DNA from: Paludibacteraceae bacterium
GTDB lineage: Bacteria; Bacteroidota; Bacteroidia; Bacteroidales; Paludibacteraceae
DNA: 37,932 nt
Direction: 5' to 3'
NCBI GenBank assembly: GCA_017401985.1
Contig: JAFPNK010000086.1
Location: forward strand, 1-37,932
The notes below the pieces were generated by a model, which ran no database searches, was not told where the DNA came from, and saw only the letters and a list, made by a program, of their open reading frames with translations. This document shows, piece by piece, positions 1 to 8,287 of the stretch. Every line of letters starts with the position of its first letter. The first letter of the stretch is position 1. A program made the position numbers and the translations under genes.

Positions 1-1
1 G

Positions 2-1252
2 AATGAAAATAATATAGAAAATAATATAGAAAATAATATAGAAAATAATATAGAAAATAATATAGAAAATATCGAAGAAAATAAAAGTCAAGAAAAGGAC
101 GAAAATGTTCTTAATAATTCGCCCTCAAGTATAAATTCAAAAAATAAAGAAAAATTTAATGAAAATGAAAACGAGGAAGATAAAGAAGACACCAAGGAAA
201 ATAAGGAAGAAATAATACAACAAGAAATAAAAGAAAAAGAAGTTAGTAATGTTAATACTACAAAAGAAAAAAAGTATAAAAATTTTCAGTTTTTATTAGC
301 CATAATATTCATGAATCAAGGATTAAAGAAAGAAAAAATAGAAAAAATAATTTCCGAAGAAAATTCAGACACAAATGAGGACAATAATAATTATTTATTT
401 AATTTGAGTCAAAAAATTCTGAATTTAATCGAGGACAAAAACGAAAAAGATCACAAAACATTGACAAAAATATTCAAGTATCAATTAGAACAAAATTACT
501 CCAATGATATTAATATATTCAAAGAAAAAATAATAAAAGATTTTTTAGAAAATAATAAATTCTCCTTGATACAATCAGAAGATGACGAAAATCTTTATTT
601 AACGAAATTAATTCAATTATATGGCCCGAGTTGTAATAATTTAATAGAAAAATTAAAATTGTTACAAAACGAGGAAAAAAAATTAATTTCTTATAAAAAC
701 CTCAAAAAGATGATAAAAGTGGAAAATTTATATAACAAAAACGACCAAGAAAAAATAAACATTTTTAACTTTTTTGTTTTCGTTCTTAAGAAAAATTCTT
801 CATTTAATGACGAATCAACTTCAATTTCTGATTTTTACATTTTTGATATTCTTAACTTCTTAAAAGGGATTACGGATATTATCAGCGGAAAAAAATTAGA
901 ATCAGATGAAGTTAACGAAGAAGATGATGGACTTACTATAACAGATGAAGACTTCAAAAGAATAATGAATAAGTTTTTGAAAGAATTAAACGAAAAAATG
1001 GAAGAAAAAAAAGTGGGATTGGGGGAAATCCTAGAAGAGGAAAATATCAAAGAAATAGAAAAAGATGGTAAAAGTTTGAAGGTTATTGATATATATAAAT
1101 TTGTGGAAAAAATGAGAGAAAATGGAATTAGCTTAGAAGATAGTTTGGTTATAAGTTGTATATTTAATAGATATCAAGTAAGCGAAAATTCGGAAGATAT
1201 TAATATAGATGCGTTACTAATTGATTTAGAAAAAAGACAAATAATTCTGTGA
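2..1252 (+). CDS. Unrecognised low-GC Asn/Lys/Glu-rich protein, 5'-truncated; probably foreign to this genome
   Basis: An open frame runs from the window edge to a TGA at 1250-1252, giving at least 416 residues; the first internal ATG is at 311. The start lies outside the window. The protein opens with an ENNI tandem repeat, then a highly charged Lys/Glu/Asn stretch, then a helical, hydrophobic-charged region with no signal peptide or clear membrane segment. The C-terminal part (about residues 305-416) has alternating helices recalling EF-hand-like or flagellar proteins of protists, but I see no canonical calcium loop. Gln is encoded almost only by CAA and there are no in-frame TAA/TAG codons, so a standard code is sufficient. 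Base composition (about a quarter G+C by eye) is unlike everything downstream. No function is assigned. It may be protist or other low-GC DNA joined during assembly. Confidence 0.55.
   Translation, partial: NENNIENNIENNIENNIENNIENIEENKSQEKDENVLNNSPSSINSKNKEKFNENENEEDKEDTKENKEEIIQQEIKEKEVSNVNTTKEKKYKNFQFLLAIIFMNQGLKKEKIEKIISEENSDTNEDNNNYLFNLSQKILNLIEDKNEKDHKTLTKIFKYQLEQNYSNDINIFKEKIIKDFLENNKFSLIQSEDDENLYLTKLIQLYGPSCNNLIEKLKLLQNEEKKLISYKNLKKMIKVENLYNKNDQEKINIFNFFVFVLKKNSSFNDESTSISDFYIFDILNFLKGITDIISGKKLESDEVNEEDDGLTITDEDFKRIMNKFLKELNEKMEEKKVGLGEILEEENIKEIEKDGKSLKVIDIYKFVEKMRENGISLEDSLVISCIFNRYQVSENSEDINIDALLIDLEKRQIIL
5..64 (+). repeat. Five tandem 12-bp repeats coding Glu-Asn-Asn-Ile
   Basis: The unit GAAAATAATATA is repeated five times without a mismatch, in frame with the truncated ORF, giving five ENNI tetrapeptides. 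It then continues as a degenerate unit. The window starts inside this low-complexity tract. Confidence 0.95.
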
Positions 1253-1253
1253 T

Positions 1254-4205
1254 GAGGAATGTTTTTTGGGTCCTGGTGGCGGAGGCGGCGGAACAGGCGG
1301 TCCTGGTGGCGGAGGCGGCGGAACAGGCGGCCCCGGCGGTGGCGGCGGCGGTGGCGGCACCGGCGAAGAGGATGAATACACCAAAGACTGCATCACCTAT
1401 CATTGCGTCTCCTACAAAGTCAAATGCGGACCGGAAGAGAAAAAGGTACGTTTCTGCGGCGGCGGTACGCTCAAGCATAACTGCGGCAACGTGCCCGTCT
1501 TCCCCGGCATGCCCGGAAACGACGGACCGAACGGAGGTAAGACTGGCTCGGATGAGGTATCGACCATCACCTTCAACGAGTTCGGCGGACAGCCTATGTT
1601 CACCGATAACTGCGACACCTGTATCTCCCGTTTCCAGGGTGATTTCAAGGATTGCTATGAGACGATCATCACCTTCATCGTGCCCAACGTGACCCCGTGG
1701 GGTGATAACATATCCGGTGCGATCAATGCGTATAACTACGGACGAAACATGTCTTCCGACGGTATCTATTCGTCCGGCTTGCTGAACTGCTTGGGTAGCC
1801 TGTTCGCTCCGGTGGATATCGTGGTGACTATGACCAAGTCGGTTTGGCAATGCGGTTCGTCGATGCTCAACTTCTGTAGTGGCACCCCATTTGACGGCGG
1901 TCCATCCGGCGGCAGTGGTGGCGGCGGTTCAGGCGGTTCAGGCGGAGGTAGCGGCCCGGATCTGTTCTCGGACCTCGGCGACCTGTTCGGTGCGCCCCGT
2001 GCACATCGCGCACCCGGTTCCAAACGCGCCACGTCGCTCCTGACGGGAAAGAACCTGTCGGCATATCCGTCGAACATACGCGCTTATGCGGACCGCTCTG
2101 ACCATGCTTGGGTAGCGGTAGCGGCGATGTATGCCATCGAACTGGAGATATACGGCGACACAGCGTTCTGGTACATGGAGCCTTCGGAAGGCGAAGCCTT
2201 GGGTAATTTCATCAAGACCTGGGACGGCTCCAGCAATGACATCTGGAGCTATAAACCCGATACCGTCTCGGTAGGCGCTTATGCACGCTTCATTGACCGA
2301 ATCCAACATACGTTGCTTGGCGACACGACGGACGGCAACTATATCAATTGGGATAGAGTCACCCGCTGCGCAGAGGTCTATACGGAGCAAGTCAATGCCG
2401 CCAATGAGTTAGGTTACGTGGACTTGTCCTCTATGCTCAGAACGGAGGTGAATAACTTGGTGGAGGACTTCCAGGAAGATCCGGGAGGCGGTATATGTGC
2501 TTCTATCTCGCTGCAGTTCAGCCAGAAGGCAGTCTTCGCCCGTCAGGCGTTCCGCGGTACACTCACCGTGACCAACGGACACGAGTCCGCCTCGATGGAT
2601 TCCGTGGTACTCACGCTCAAGGTAGTCAACCAGCAGACCGGAGCTGTAGCGACGATGCATGAGTTCCAGATCAACCTGGAGTCACTGGACGGCTTCACCG
2701 GAAATATGAATCTGGAGGACGGATGGACGCTGGCAGGTAACAGCACCGGTGTCGCTACCGTGCTCTTCATCCCGACCAAGTACGCAGCTCCCACAGCCGA
2801 TGTCAACTATGCTTTCTGTGGTGAACTGAGTTACAAAGACCCGAACACGGGACTCAAGATGACCTATACGCTAATGCCGCAGATCCTGACGGTCAGCCCG
2901 TCACCGAACCTGCAGTTGACCTATTTCATGCAGCGTGACATATTAGGCGACGATGCCCTGACCGAAGACGAGATCGAACCGATGGAAGAAGCCGAGTTCG
3001 CGCTCCTGATCAATAACATCGGTAATGGCGATGCGAAGAACATGCGTATCAAGACCGAGCAGCCGCAGATCGTGGACAACGAGAAAGGACTGCTCATCCA
3101 GTTCCAACTCACCCGCTCGCTCCACAACGGCGAGTCGGTATCCTTCGGTCTGGACGGCACGATCACCAATAACTTAGGCGATATCGCAGCCCATACGACG
3201 GATTACGTACAATGGTTCCTGACGAGCACGCTGTTGGGTCATTTCACCAACTATAACGTCTCGGCGACCCATCTGACCAGTTATGGTAACCCGGATATGT
3301 CGCTGCTCGACACGGTGACCATACATGAGTTAATACGCAGCATTGATATGCCTCAAGCAGGCATCGGATGGTTGTGCAACGATATTCTCGATGCGAAAGA
3401 CCAACCCGACATGTTGTACGGAGCGGATGGTGCTGTGGTCGATGTACAACAGGCAAGCAACGCTTCGATGAACCCGAGCGGGGCTAACCAATACAGTCTG
3501 AGCGTCTCTTCTTCCGGTGGTTGGGTATACGGCAACCTCACTGATCGGACTGTCGGCATGCAGAACCTCGTACGTGTAGTACGCGCGAGAGACAATAAGG
3601 AGATGAGCCTGCGCAATTTCTGGCAGACACATGTCACCCTTCGTGACGGAAAGAAACCGTTGTATGAGAATCGTATTCACTTCGTGGATAGCATGAGTGC
3701 CGGTAGTGAACTATATGAATTGTATTTCAGCGACCGTCCGGATGTGCAGTTGTATATTGACCGCTTTGAGGGTGTTCCGCAGGAGACGATTGACACTGCT
3801 TTAGCTGGCGTGATTGTCATCTTCAACAAACCGCTTGCACCGATTAGTTTCACCTACGAAGACCTGCGTCTGACGTGCAACGGCAAACAGGTCAATATGT
3901 CGAATGTCACTATCCAGCAGATAACAGAGACGGCCTTCCATATTAACTTGCAGCCCGTAACTGCAGCCGACGGATTCTACGTACTGGAGATCGACATGAC
4001 CAATGTAGTGGATCCCGAAGGTTTCAACGGTCTGAATAGCGGTAATATGGTTTATTGGACACAGGGAACAGGCGGGACGACCGACATAGAAGAAAATGAC
4101 CCAATGAGTAACTGTAAAAATGCGAAAATAATCCGCGACGGTCAACTCTTTATCCTCCGTTCGGACGGACGAATATACAACGCCCTGGGTATTGAAATAA
4201 AATAA
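1254..4205 (+). CDS. Large Gly-rich, Cys-containing surface protein with T9SS C-terminal sorting tail (5' end unresolved)
   Basis: The frame is open from about 1245 to the TAA at 4203-4205; no convincing ATG or signal peptide precedes the Gly-rich start, and a TTG at 1266 is the only listed initiator. The true N-terminus is therefore probably lost at the composition break. Order of regions: a Gly/Pro/Thr repeat (first ~35 residues), a Cys-rich segment (~45-215), a second Gly/Ser linker (~220-235), then long beta-rich domains with conserved-repeat or CARDB-like character (for example around 'NNIGNGDAKN'). The last ~25 residues contain 'DGQLFILRSDGRIYNALG', matching three other tails in this window and typical of type A T9SS sorting domains. 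It is probably exported by T9SS and anchored to, or released from, the outer surface. The specific function is unknown. It starts a same-strand block with the downstream small exported protein (24-bp gap). Confidence 0.75.
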   Translation, partial: EECFLGPGGGGGGTGGPGGGGGGTGGPGGGGGGGGTGEEDEYTKDCITYHCVSYKVKCGPEEKKVRFCGGGTLKHNCGNVPVFPGMPGNDGPNGGKTGSDEVSTITFNEFGGQPMFTDNCDTCISRFQGDFKDCYETIITFIVPNVTPWGDNISGAINAYNYGRNMSSDGIYSSGLLNCLGSLFAPVDIVVTMTKSVWQCGSSMLNFCSGTPFDGGPSGGSGGGGSGGSGGGSGPDLFSDLGDLFGAPRAHRAPGSKRATSLLTGKNLSAYPSNIRAYADRSDHAWVAVAAMYAIELEIYGDTAFWYMEPSEGEALGNFIKTWDGSSNDIWSYKPDTVSVGAYARFIDRIQHTLLGDTTDGNYINWDRVTRCAEVYTEQVNAANELGYVDLSSMLRTEVNNLVEDFQEDPGGGICASISLQFSQKAVFARQAFRGTLTVTNGHESASMDSVVLTLKVVNQQTGAVATMHEFQINLESLDGFTGNMNLEDGWTLAGNSTGVATVLFIPTKYAAPTADVNYAFCGELSYKDPNTGLKMTYTLMPQILTVSPSPNLQLTYFMQRDILGDDALTEDEIEPMEEAEFALLINNIGNGDAKNMRIKTEQPQIVDNEKGLLIQFQLTRSLHNGESVSFGLDGTITNNLGDIAAHTTDYVQWFLTSTLLGHFTNYNVSATHLTSYGNPDMSLLDTVTIHELIRSIDMPQAGIGWLCNDILDAKDQPDMLYGADGAVVDVQQASNASMNPSGANQYSLSVSSSGGWVYGNLTDRTVGMQNLVRVVRARDNKEMSLRNFWQTHVTLRDGKKPLYENRIHFVDSMSAGSELYELYFSDRPDVQLYIDRFEGVPQETIDTALAGVIVIFNKPLAPISFTYEDLRLTCNGKQVNMSNVTIQQITETAFHINLQPVTAADGFYVLEIDMTNVVDPEGFNGLNSGNMVYWTQGTGGTTDIEENDPMSNCKNAKIIRDGQLFILRSDGRIYNALGIEIK
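1271..1330 (+). repeat. Two perfect 30-bp Gly-codon repeats at the composition break
   Basis: Bases 1271-1300 and 1301-1330 are identical and encode a Gly-rich decapeptide with one Pro and one Thr. A third, diverged copy follows from 1331. The repeat lies within about 25 bases of the switch from low-GC to normal-GC sequence, so it is a natural place for an assembler to join unrelated reads. Confidence 0.9.
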
Positions 4206-4229
4206 ATACACATTTAATACATTCCATTT

Positions 4230-4910
4230 ATGAGAAGAATCTTATTTGTATCGGTACTTGTTACCATCAGTTCCTTCCTTTTTGCGGAAGTCAAGTTGGA
4301 GTCCGGTGACTTGAGCGTGCTCAAGCAAGCCGGCGAGTACGCCTACGTAGAGATCGATTGGTCCAAAGCCCAAGTGGTCGAGTTCGACCGTAGCGGCAAA
4401 GTGGAGAAATCTCACGGTACGGTGGACCAGTATAACAAAGCGCAAGGCGCAGACTGGGTACAAGACTGGCCGGAACTCAAGCGCTTCATCGTCAACTGCA
4501 CCGCTTGGGAGAAATACCCGGCACGCCCGTGCTTTAACAAGAAAAACAAAAAAGGTACCCTCATCACCGTACCGCCTGTTGTGTGGAAAGAGTACGCCAA
4601 GACGAATGACGACGACCTCAAATCGCACTGTATCTGGGTTGATCCTGCTAAGGCAAAGTATAAATTCGTGCTTACCGTCACCAAAGTCGATATGGGAAGC
4701 GGTGCTGCGTCTGGCTTTGGCATAGGAATGAAAACCGGCGGCGCCATCATCTGCGGCAAACTCAAACTCGTCGAGATAAAAACCGGCAAAACACTCGCTA
4801 CCCTCACCGTGGATCATTGCAAGGGAATAGGCAACTACTCCCAGCGCACACGTCTCATGGACGCAGTAGTCGGCTCCATCATCGGCGAAACAGCAGAACT
4901 AATCAAATAA
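4230..4910 (+). CDS. Small exported protein of unknown function
   Basis: 226 residues starting at an ATG with an A/T-rich spacer. The N-terminal ~19 residues form a Sec signal peptide (Arg-Arg, then a hydrophobic core ending at 'FLFA') without a lipobox Cys, so the mature protein should be periplasmic or released. The C-terminal half (~145-226) has a Gly-rich stretch around 'MGSGAASGFGIGMKTGG', then strands and a helix that ends the protein. This pattern is seen in Bacteroidota proteins that pair a beta-sheet with a terminal helix, but I cannot assign a family. It lies 24 bp after the T9SS protein and 15 bp before the first lipoprotein, which suggests co-transcription. Confidence 0.75.
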   Translation: MRRILFVSVLVTISSFLFAEVKLESGDLSVLKQAGEYAYVEIDWSKAQVVEFDRSGKVEKSHGTVDQYNKAQGADWVQDWPELKRFIVNCTAWEKYPARPCFNKKNKKGTLITVPPVVWKEYAKTNDDDLKSHCIWVDPAKAKYKFVLTVTKVDMGSGAASGFGIGMKTGGAIICGKLKLVEIKTGKTLATLTVDHCKGIGNYSQRTRLMDAVVGSIIGETAELIK

Positions 4911-4925
4911 AAATTATAAAACATT

Positions 4926-5750
4926 ATGAAAAAACTTATCCTTTGTACATTGTCCTTTGTGACTTTGTCCCTTTTGTTTACCGCATGTAACGGTAACACC
5001 CCGTCTAACCCGGGTGAGTATAACGCCAAAGACTATGTTGGCACTCAGTGGATCACCGACTCGACCCTTATTGGCGATGGCGAAGGCATTTCTCCTGCCC
5101 CGCACGCCTATATCAACGTGCTCTCTGAGACTGACGTAGAAATCAACGGCTGGCCCGCTAACTACAAGATCGAAGGAAACATCCTCTATCTCCACACCGA
5201 AGAAGAGACTCCGATCCCGCTGAAGATCATCAGTGCGGATAAGAACCACGCTAACCTCCTATGGGAAGGTTTTCAGGGAGATGGCGCAGATGGTCTCATC
5301 CACATGACACGTGTAGCAGAACCGGAAGGTCCGGATTTGGATGTCAACAAAGCGAACATCACCGGAAAATGGCGTCTTATGTACAACAAGAGCATCGAAA
5401 ACAGCTTCACCAACCAAGATCCGGATTATGAACCCTATGTCATGATTCACGGCATGCCGGGAGAAGAGATCTATCATTTCAACGCAGATGGTACATTCGC
5501 CATTACCAATAGTTTCGACCAGATATGGGATGCACAGCCCCAAACAGGCTGGTGGGACGTTCAAAGCGGCAAACTCATCTATGCAACCGGCACACCGGAC
5601 TATCCGGCTGTTGAAAAACCGGATCCGATTCCTGCAGAATGGGGAGAAACCGTTACCACACTTACCGGTAACGTCATGAAGACGTATCGATTCGAGACCT
5701 TCACTGACTACTCCATGGAATATATCAACTACTTCGTCCGCGTTCAGTAA
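4926..5750 (+). CDS. Lipoprotein 1 of a five-gene tandem paralogous array
   Basis: 274 residues. The signal peptide ends in a lipobox, LFTAC, with the lipidated Cys at residue 21. The mature part has two similar lobes, each beginning with a Gly-x-Trp style motif: 'YVGTQWITDS' near residue 38 and 'ANITGKWRLMY' near 145. Such motifs recall lipocalin-like (calycin) barrels, but this is an inference. The protein ends in an aromatic-Arg-Val motif ('YFVRVQ') also found in paralogues 2-4. The gene lies 15 bp after the small exported protein and 34 bp before lipoprotein 2. Ligand and role are unknown; outer-membrane anchoring is likely. Confidence 0.8.
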   Translation: MKKLILCTLSFVTLSLLFTACNGNTPSNPGEYNAKDYVGTQWITDSTLIGDGEGISPAPHAYINVLSETDVEINGWPANYKIEGNILYLHTEEETPIPLKIISADKNHANLLWEGFQGDGADGLIHMTRVAEPEGPDLDVNKANITGKWRLMYNKSIENSFTNQDPDYEPYVMIHGMPGEEIYHFNADGTFAITNSFDQIWDAQPQTGWWDVQSGKLIYATGTPDYPAVEKPDPIPAEWGETVTTLTGNVMKTYRFETFTDYSMEYINYFVRVQ

Positions 5751-5784
5751 CACCAGTTAACCAGTAAACTAAAAAACAAACAAT

Positions 5785-6570
5785 ATGAGAAAATTCTTTA
5801 TCTTCGCCATCGCACTGGTATTCGGTGCTTTGACATTCACCGCTTGCAACGGTAACAACCCGACAGACCCGAAAGACATCAACGTCAAGGACTACGTCGG
5901 TACCACTTGGTTTCTCGACTCTGTGAATGTCGGTGATTTCACCACAACCCACATGTGCCAGCCGATCTTCCTCCCCAGCGAGACCTCGATCCAGATCGGC
6001 AACAATGTGTGCGCCTTCCGATATGAAAAAGGCTTCCTCTACATCACCAACGATGGCGAAATGGAGACCAAGTACGAAATCGTTTCGTTGGACGAAAAAG
6101 GTACGGTAGTCAAAACTGGTGATGCAGAAAACGTGCGGACCTATTATATCTCTGCGCTCCCGACCCTTGACCGCAACAAACAGAATGCCATCTCCGAAGC
6201 GGCACTGCTCGGTAAGTACAAGATGGTCATCGGCTCTATGACCGAAACCAAAGTGGATGGCTCCGAGGAAACCAGTTACACCGTCGGTGGTATGATCACA
6301 TGGATCACGTTCAAGGAGAACAACAAAATGCTCTACGAAGACTCCAGCCCGAATCCCGACATGGAAGGTATCTGGGAAGTGAACGTCGCAGAGAAAAAGA
6401 TTTGCTTCGGCACCTACTCCTCTCTCGCTGACATGCACGAGTACGGTCATCCAGAGGATATCCTTGTCTTCAACGACGACTACCTCGTCACCGGCTCCGA
6501 CTACGACTACGATCCCTCTATGGGAATGACCCATCGTCACTACGAGTCCGTCTTTGTTCGCATCAAATAA
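5785..6570 (+). CDS. Lipoprotein 2 of the tandem array
   Basis: 261 residues with a signal peptide and lipobox LTFTAC (Cys21). Lobe 1 opens with 'YVGTTWFLDS', lobe 2 with 'ALLGKYKMVI', and the C-terminus reads 'VFVRIK'. The protein aligns by eye with lipoproteins 1 and 3-5 at the signal peptide, at both lobe starts and at the end, and differs widely elsewhere. The 102-bp gap to lipoprotein 3 is the longest in the array and contains a hairpin element. Family membership is clear from the array; biochemical function is not recognisable. Confidence 0.8.
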   Translation: MRKFFIFAIALVFGALTFTACNGNNPTDPKDINVKDYVGTTWFLDSVNVGDFTTTHMCQPIFLPSETSIQIGNNVCAFRYEKGFLYITNDGEMETKYEIVSLDEKGTVVKTGDAENVRTYYISALPTLDRNKQNAISEAALLGKYKMVIGSMTETKVDGSEETSYTVGGMITWITFKENNKMLYEDSSPNPDMEGIWEVNVAEKKICFGTYSSLADMHEYGHPEDILVFNDDYLVTGSDYDYDPSMGMTHRHYESVFVRIK

Positions 6571-6605
6571 CATCAAACAATAAATCAACATGAAGGTTCG
6601 TGCAA

Positions 6606-6636
6606 GTCGAGTGTAAGCTCGCTTACGCAACTCGAC
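6606..6636 (+). repeat. Hairpin element between lipoprotein genes 2 and 3
   Basis: The arms GTCGAGT and GTAAGC pair perfectly with GCTTAC and ACTCGAC, with a 2-base loop and a 3-base bulge. The 8-mer TTACGCAA inside it (6623-6630) occurs as its reverse complement inside another hairpin within the FAD oxidoreductase gene (16784-16791). It has no T-tract, so it is not a typical terminator. It could be a processing or attenuation site, or a dispersed palindromic element. Confidence 0.7.
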
Positions 6637-6652
6637 GCAGCCGAAGCTCCAG

Positions 6653-6672
6653 AAATTTAATTTATTAAATTT
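6653..6672 (+). repeat. Perfect AT-only inverted repeat abutting the lipoprotein 3 start codon
   Basis: AAATTTAAT, two T, then ATTAAATTT: a perfect 9-bp inverted repeat ending directly before the ATG at 6673. Similar AAATTT-type palindromic leaders precede rplY (12394-12409) and secG (34131-34156). It could be an AU-rich translation enhancer or a weak hairpin controlling ribosome access. Confidence 0.7.
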
Positions 6673-7467
6673 ATGAAAAAGTTCTTTATCTTCGCCTTTG
6701 CGCTGGTAGCCGGTGCGTTGGTTTTCACAAGTTGTGAAGGCGGTGGTAACACGCCGACCAATCCGACCGAAATCCAGATGGCTGATTACATCGGCACCAA
6801 CTGGCGTGTAGACTCTTGCCACTGGCAAGGTGAACGAACCGGTGGTCCTCACCCGTTCATCAAAGTCATTTCGGAAAACGCTGTTCTTTGGTGGGGAACG
6901 GATACGTTGGAATTCACATTGGAGGATGGCAAAATCTCCTTCAATGAGCCATACAGCGAAGACGCTGAAGGCAATCCGGTACCTGTCACTCTCACCATCG
7001 TAAAAGCCACCAAAGACTTCGTTCACTTCCAATCCATAACCGGGATGGACATCTTCATGGCACGTATTCCTGATCCGTTCGGTACACCGGTGGAGGTTAC
7101 CGAGGCCAATATACTAGGTACATGGAAATGGGAGTACAACTACGACGCGGACATTCACGACGGCGTAGAGGACTACCATTCCTATATGACAGCTCCGGGC
7201 GTGGACCTCTATACCTTCAAGACAGGCGGTATCCTGTCCCTCAGTAACGTAGTGACCGATCAGATAAATGGCCCGATGGATGACATGAAATGGACCCTCA
7301 GCGGCGGTAAAATCCGTTACTGTCTGCCCGAGTTTTGGGACGATCCCGAGGCACAAGACTGGTACGAGGTAAAATTCCTCTCTAACGAATCCATGGTGCT
7401 CTATTTAGAGCACAACTGGGGAGAAGTCATCACCACCAGCACAGAGTATTACACACGAGTTAAATAA
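6673..7467 (+). CDS. Lipoprotein 3 of the tandem array
   Basis: 264 residues. Signal peptide with lipobox LVFTSC (Cys21) followed by a short Gly/Pro/Thr linker. Lobe 1 begins 'YIGTNWRVDS'; lobe 2 begins 'EANILGTWKWEY' near residue 148. The protein ends 'EYYTRVK'. Its signal-peptide DNA is nearly the same as in lipoproteins 4 and 5, while the mature sequences differ strongly. Only 7 bp separate its stop from the start of lipoprotein 4, so the two are very likely co-transcribed. Confidence 0.8.
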   Translation: MKKFFIFAFALVAGALVFTSCEGGGNTPTNPTEIQMADYIGTNWRVDSCHWQGERTGGPHPFIKVISENAVLWWGTDTLEFTLEDGKISFNEPYSEDAEGNPVPVTLTIVKATKDFVHFQSITGMDIFMARIPDPFGTPVEVTEANILGTWKWEYNYDADIHDGVEDYHSYMTAPGVDLYTFKTGGILSLSNVVTDQINGPMDDMKWTLSGGKIRYCLPEFWDDPEAQDWYEVKFLSNESMVLYLEHNWGEVITTSTEYYTRVK

Positions 7468-7474
7468 TTGAATT

Positions 7475-8263
7475 ATGCGTAAATCATTCTTTTTCGCCCT
7501 TGCACTGGTAGCCGGTGCACTGGCATTCACAAGTTGTGAGGGAAACGACCCGAAACAACAGTACCCCGCCTCTGTATATGACGGTATTTGGGTATCCGAC
7601 TCCCTTTTCACGGACAACGGAGAGAAAACCAATGATGCCCTGATGTGGGAAATCCTGAATAGCGAGCAGATCGTCTTCCATAGCGGCGACACCGCTAAAT
7701 GGGAAGTACATGACGACCATTTCTTCACCTTTACATTCCGCGACGGTGTCCAAATCGAAATGGAAGCCATGGATGGTGATGAAGAGAAACAACGTGTCAG
7801 CTTCTATGTATGGGGAGAGAATCTGGACCGCATGGGTATCTGGAATCCGGAGATAAGCGGACTCTACATGTATCGTCTTCCTAAACCGGAAGGCAACAAA
7901 CTGCCGGTAACGGAGGCTAACCTCCTCGGTAAATGGCGCACCACCTATGAGATCAACTCCTCCTATGACACAGAAGGAAATAAGAATGGAGAGACCAAGT
8001 TCTATCACGGCTATGAGATCTGGGACATTCAGGCCAATGGTGTAGCAACTTCTTATAGCGACCCGTATTCCTATGACGGTTGGTGGGCATTGGACGGTGA
8101 CAAACTGGCGCTCTATACCGGACATAAACCGGCTGATCTGAAACCGGACTATTTCCGCAATGTAGAACTCTACAGCAACTTCATGCACATCATCCACTAC
8201 ACCTACCGCGAGGATGGCACACTCTATAACAGCAACCAGCAATTCTTGTACAGAGTAAAATAA
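7475..8263 (+). CDS. Lipoprotein 4 of the tandem array
   Basis: 262 residues; lipobox LAFTSC (Cys21). Lobe 1 starts 'VYDGIWVSDS', the only copy lacking the first Gly of the paralogues' motif at the same position. Lobe 2 starts 'EANLLGKWRTTY' near residue 147, and the C-terminus is 'QFLYRVK'. It lies 7 bp after lipoprotein 3 and about 24 bp before the ATG of lipoprotein 5. Probably a surface or periplasm-facing lipoprotein; ligand unknown. Confidence 0.8.
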   Translation: MRKSFFFALALVAGALAFTSCEGNDPKQQYPASVYDGIWVSDSLFTDNGEKTNDALMWEILNSEQIVFHSGDTAKWEVHDDHFFTFTFRDGVQIEMEAMDGDEEKQRVSFYVWGENLDRMGIWNPEISGLYMYRLPKPEGNKLPVTEANLLGKWRTTYEINSSYDTEGNKNGETKFYHGYEIWDIQANGVATSYSDPYSYDGWWALDGDKLALYTGHKPADLKPDYFRNVELYSNFMHIIHYTYREDGTLYNSNQQFLYRVK

Positions 8264-8287
8264 TTTGATAATTGACAATTGATAATT

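Noticed and set aside
5725..7032. 435-codon minus-strand frame across lipoproteins 1-3
   Set aside because: It spans three real lipoprotein genes and their spacers; the lipoboxes and paralogy of the plus strand are decisive.
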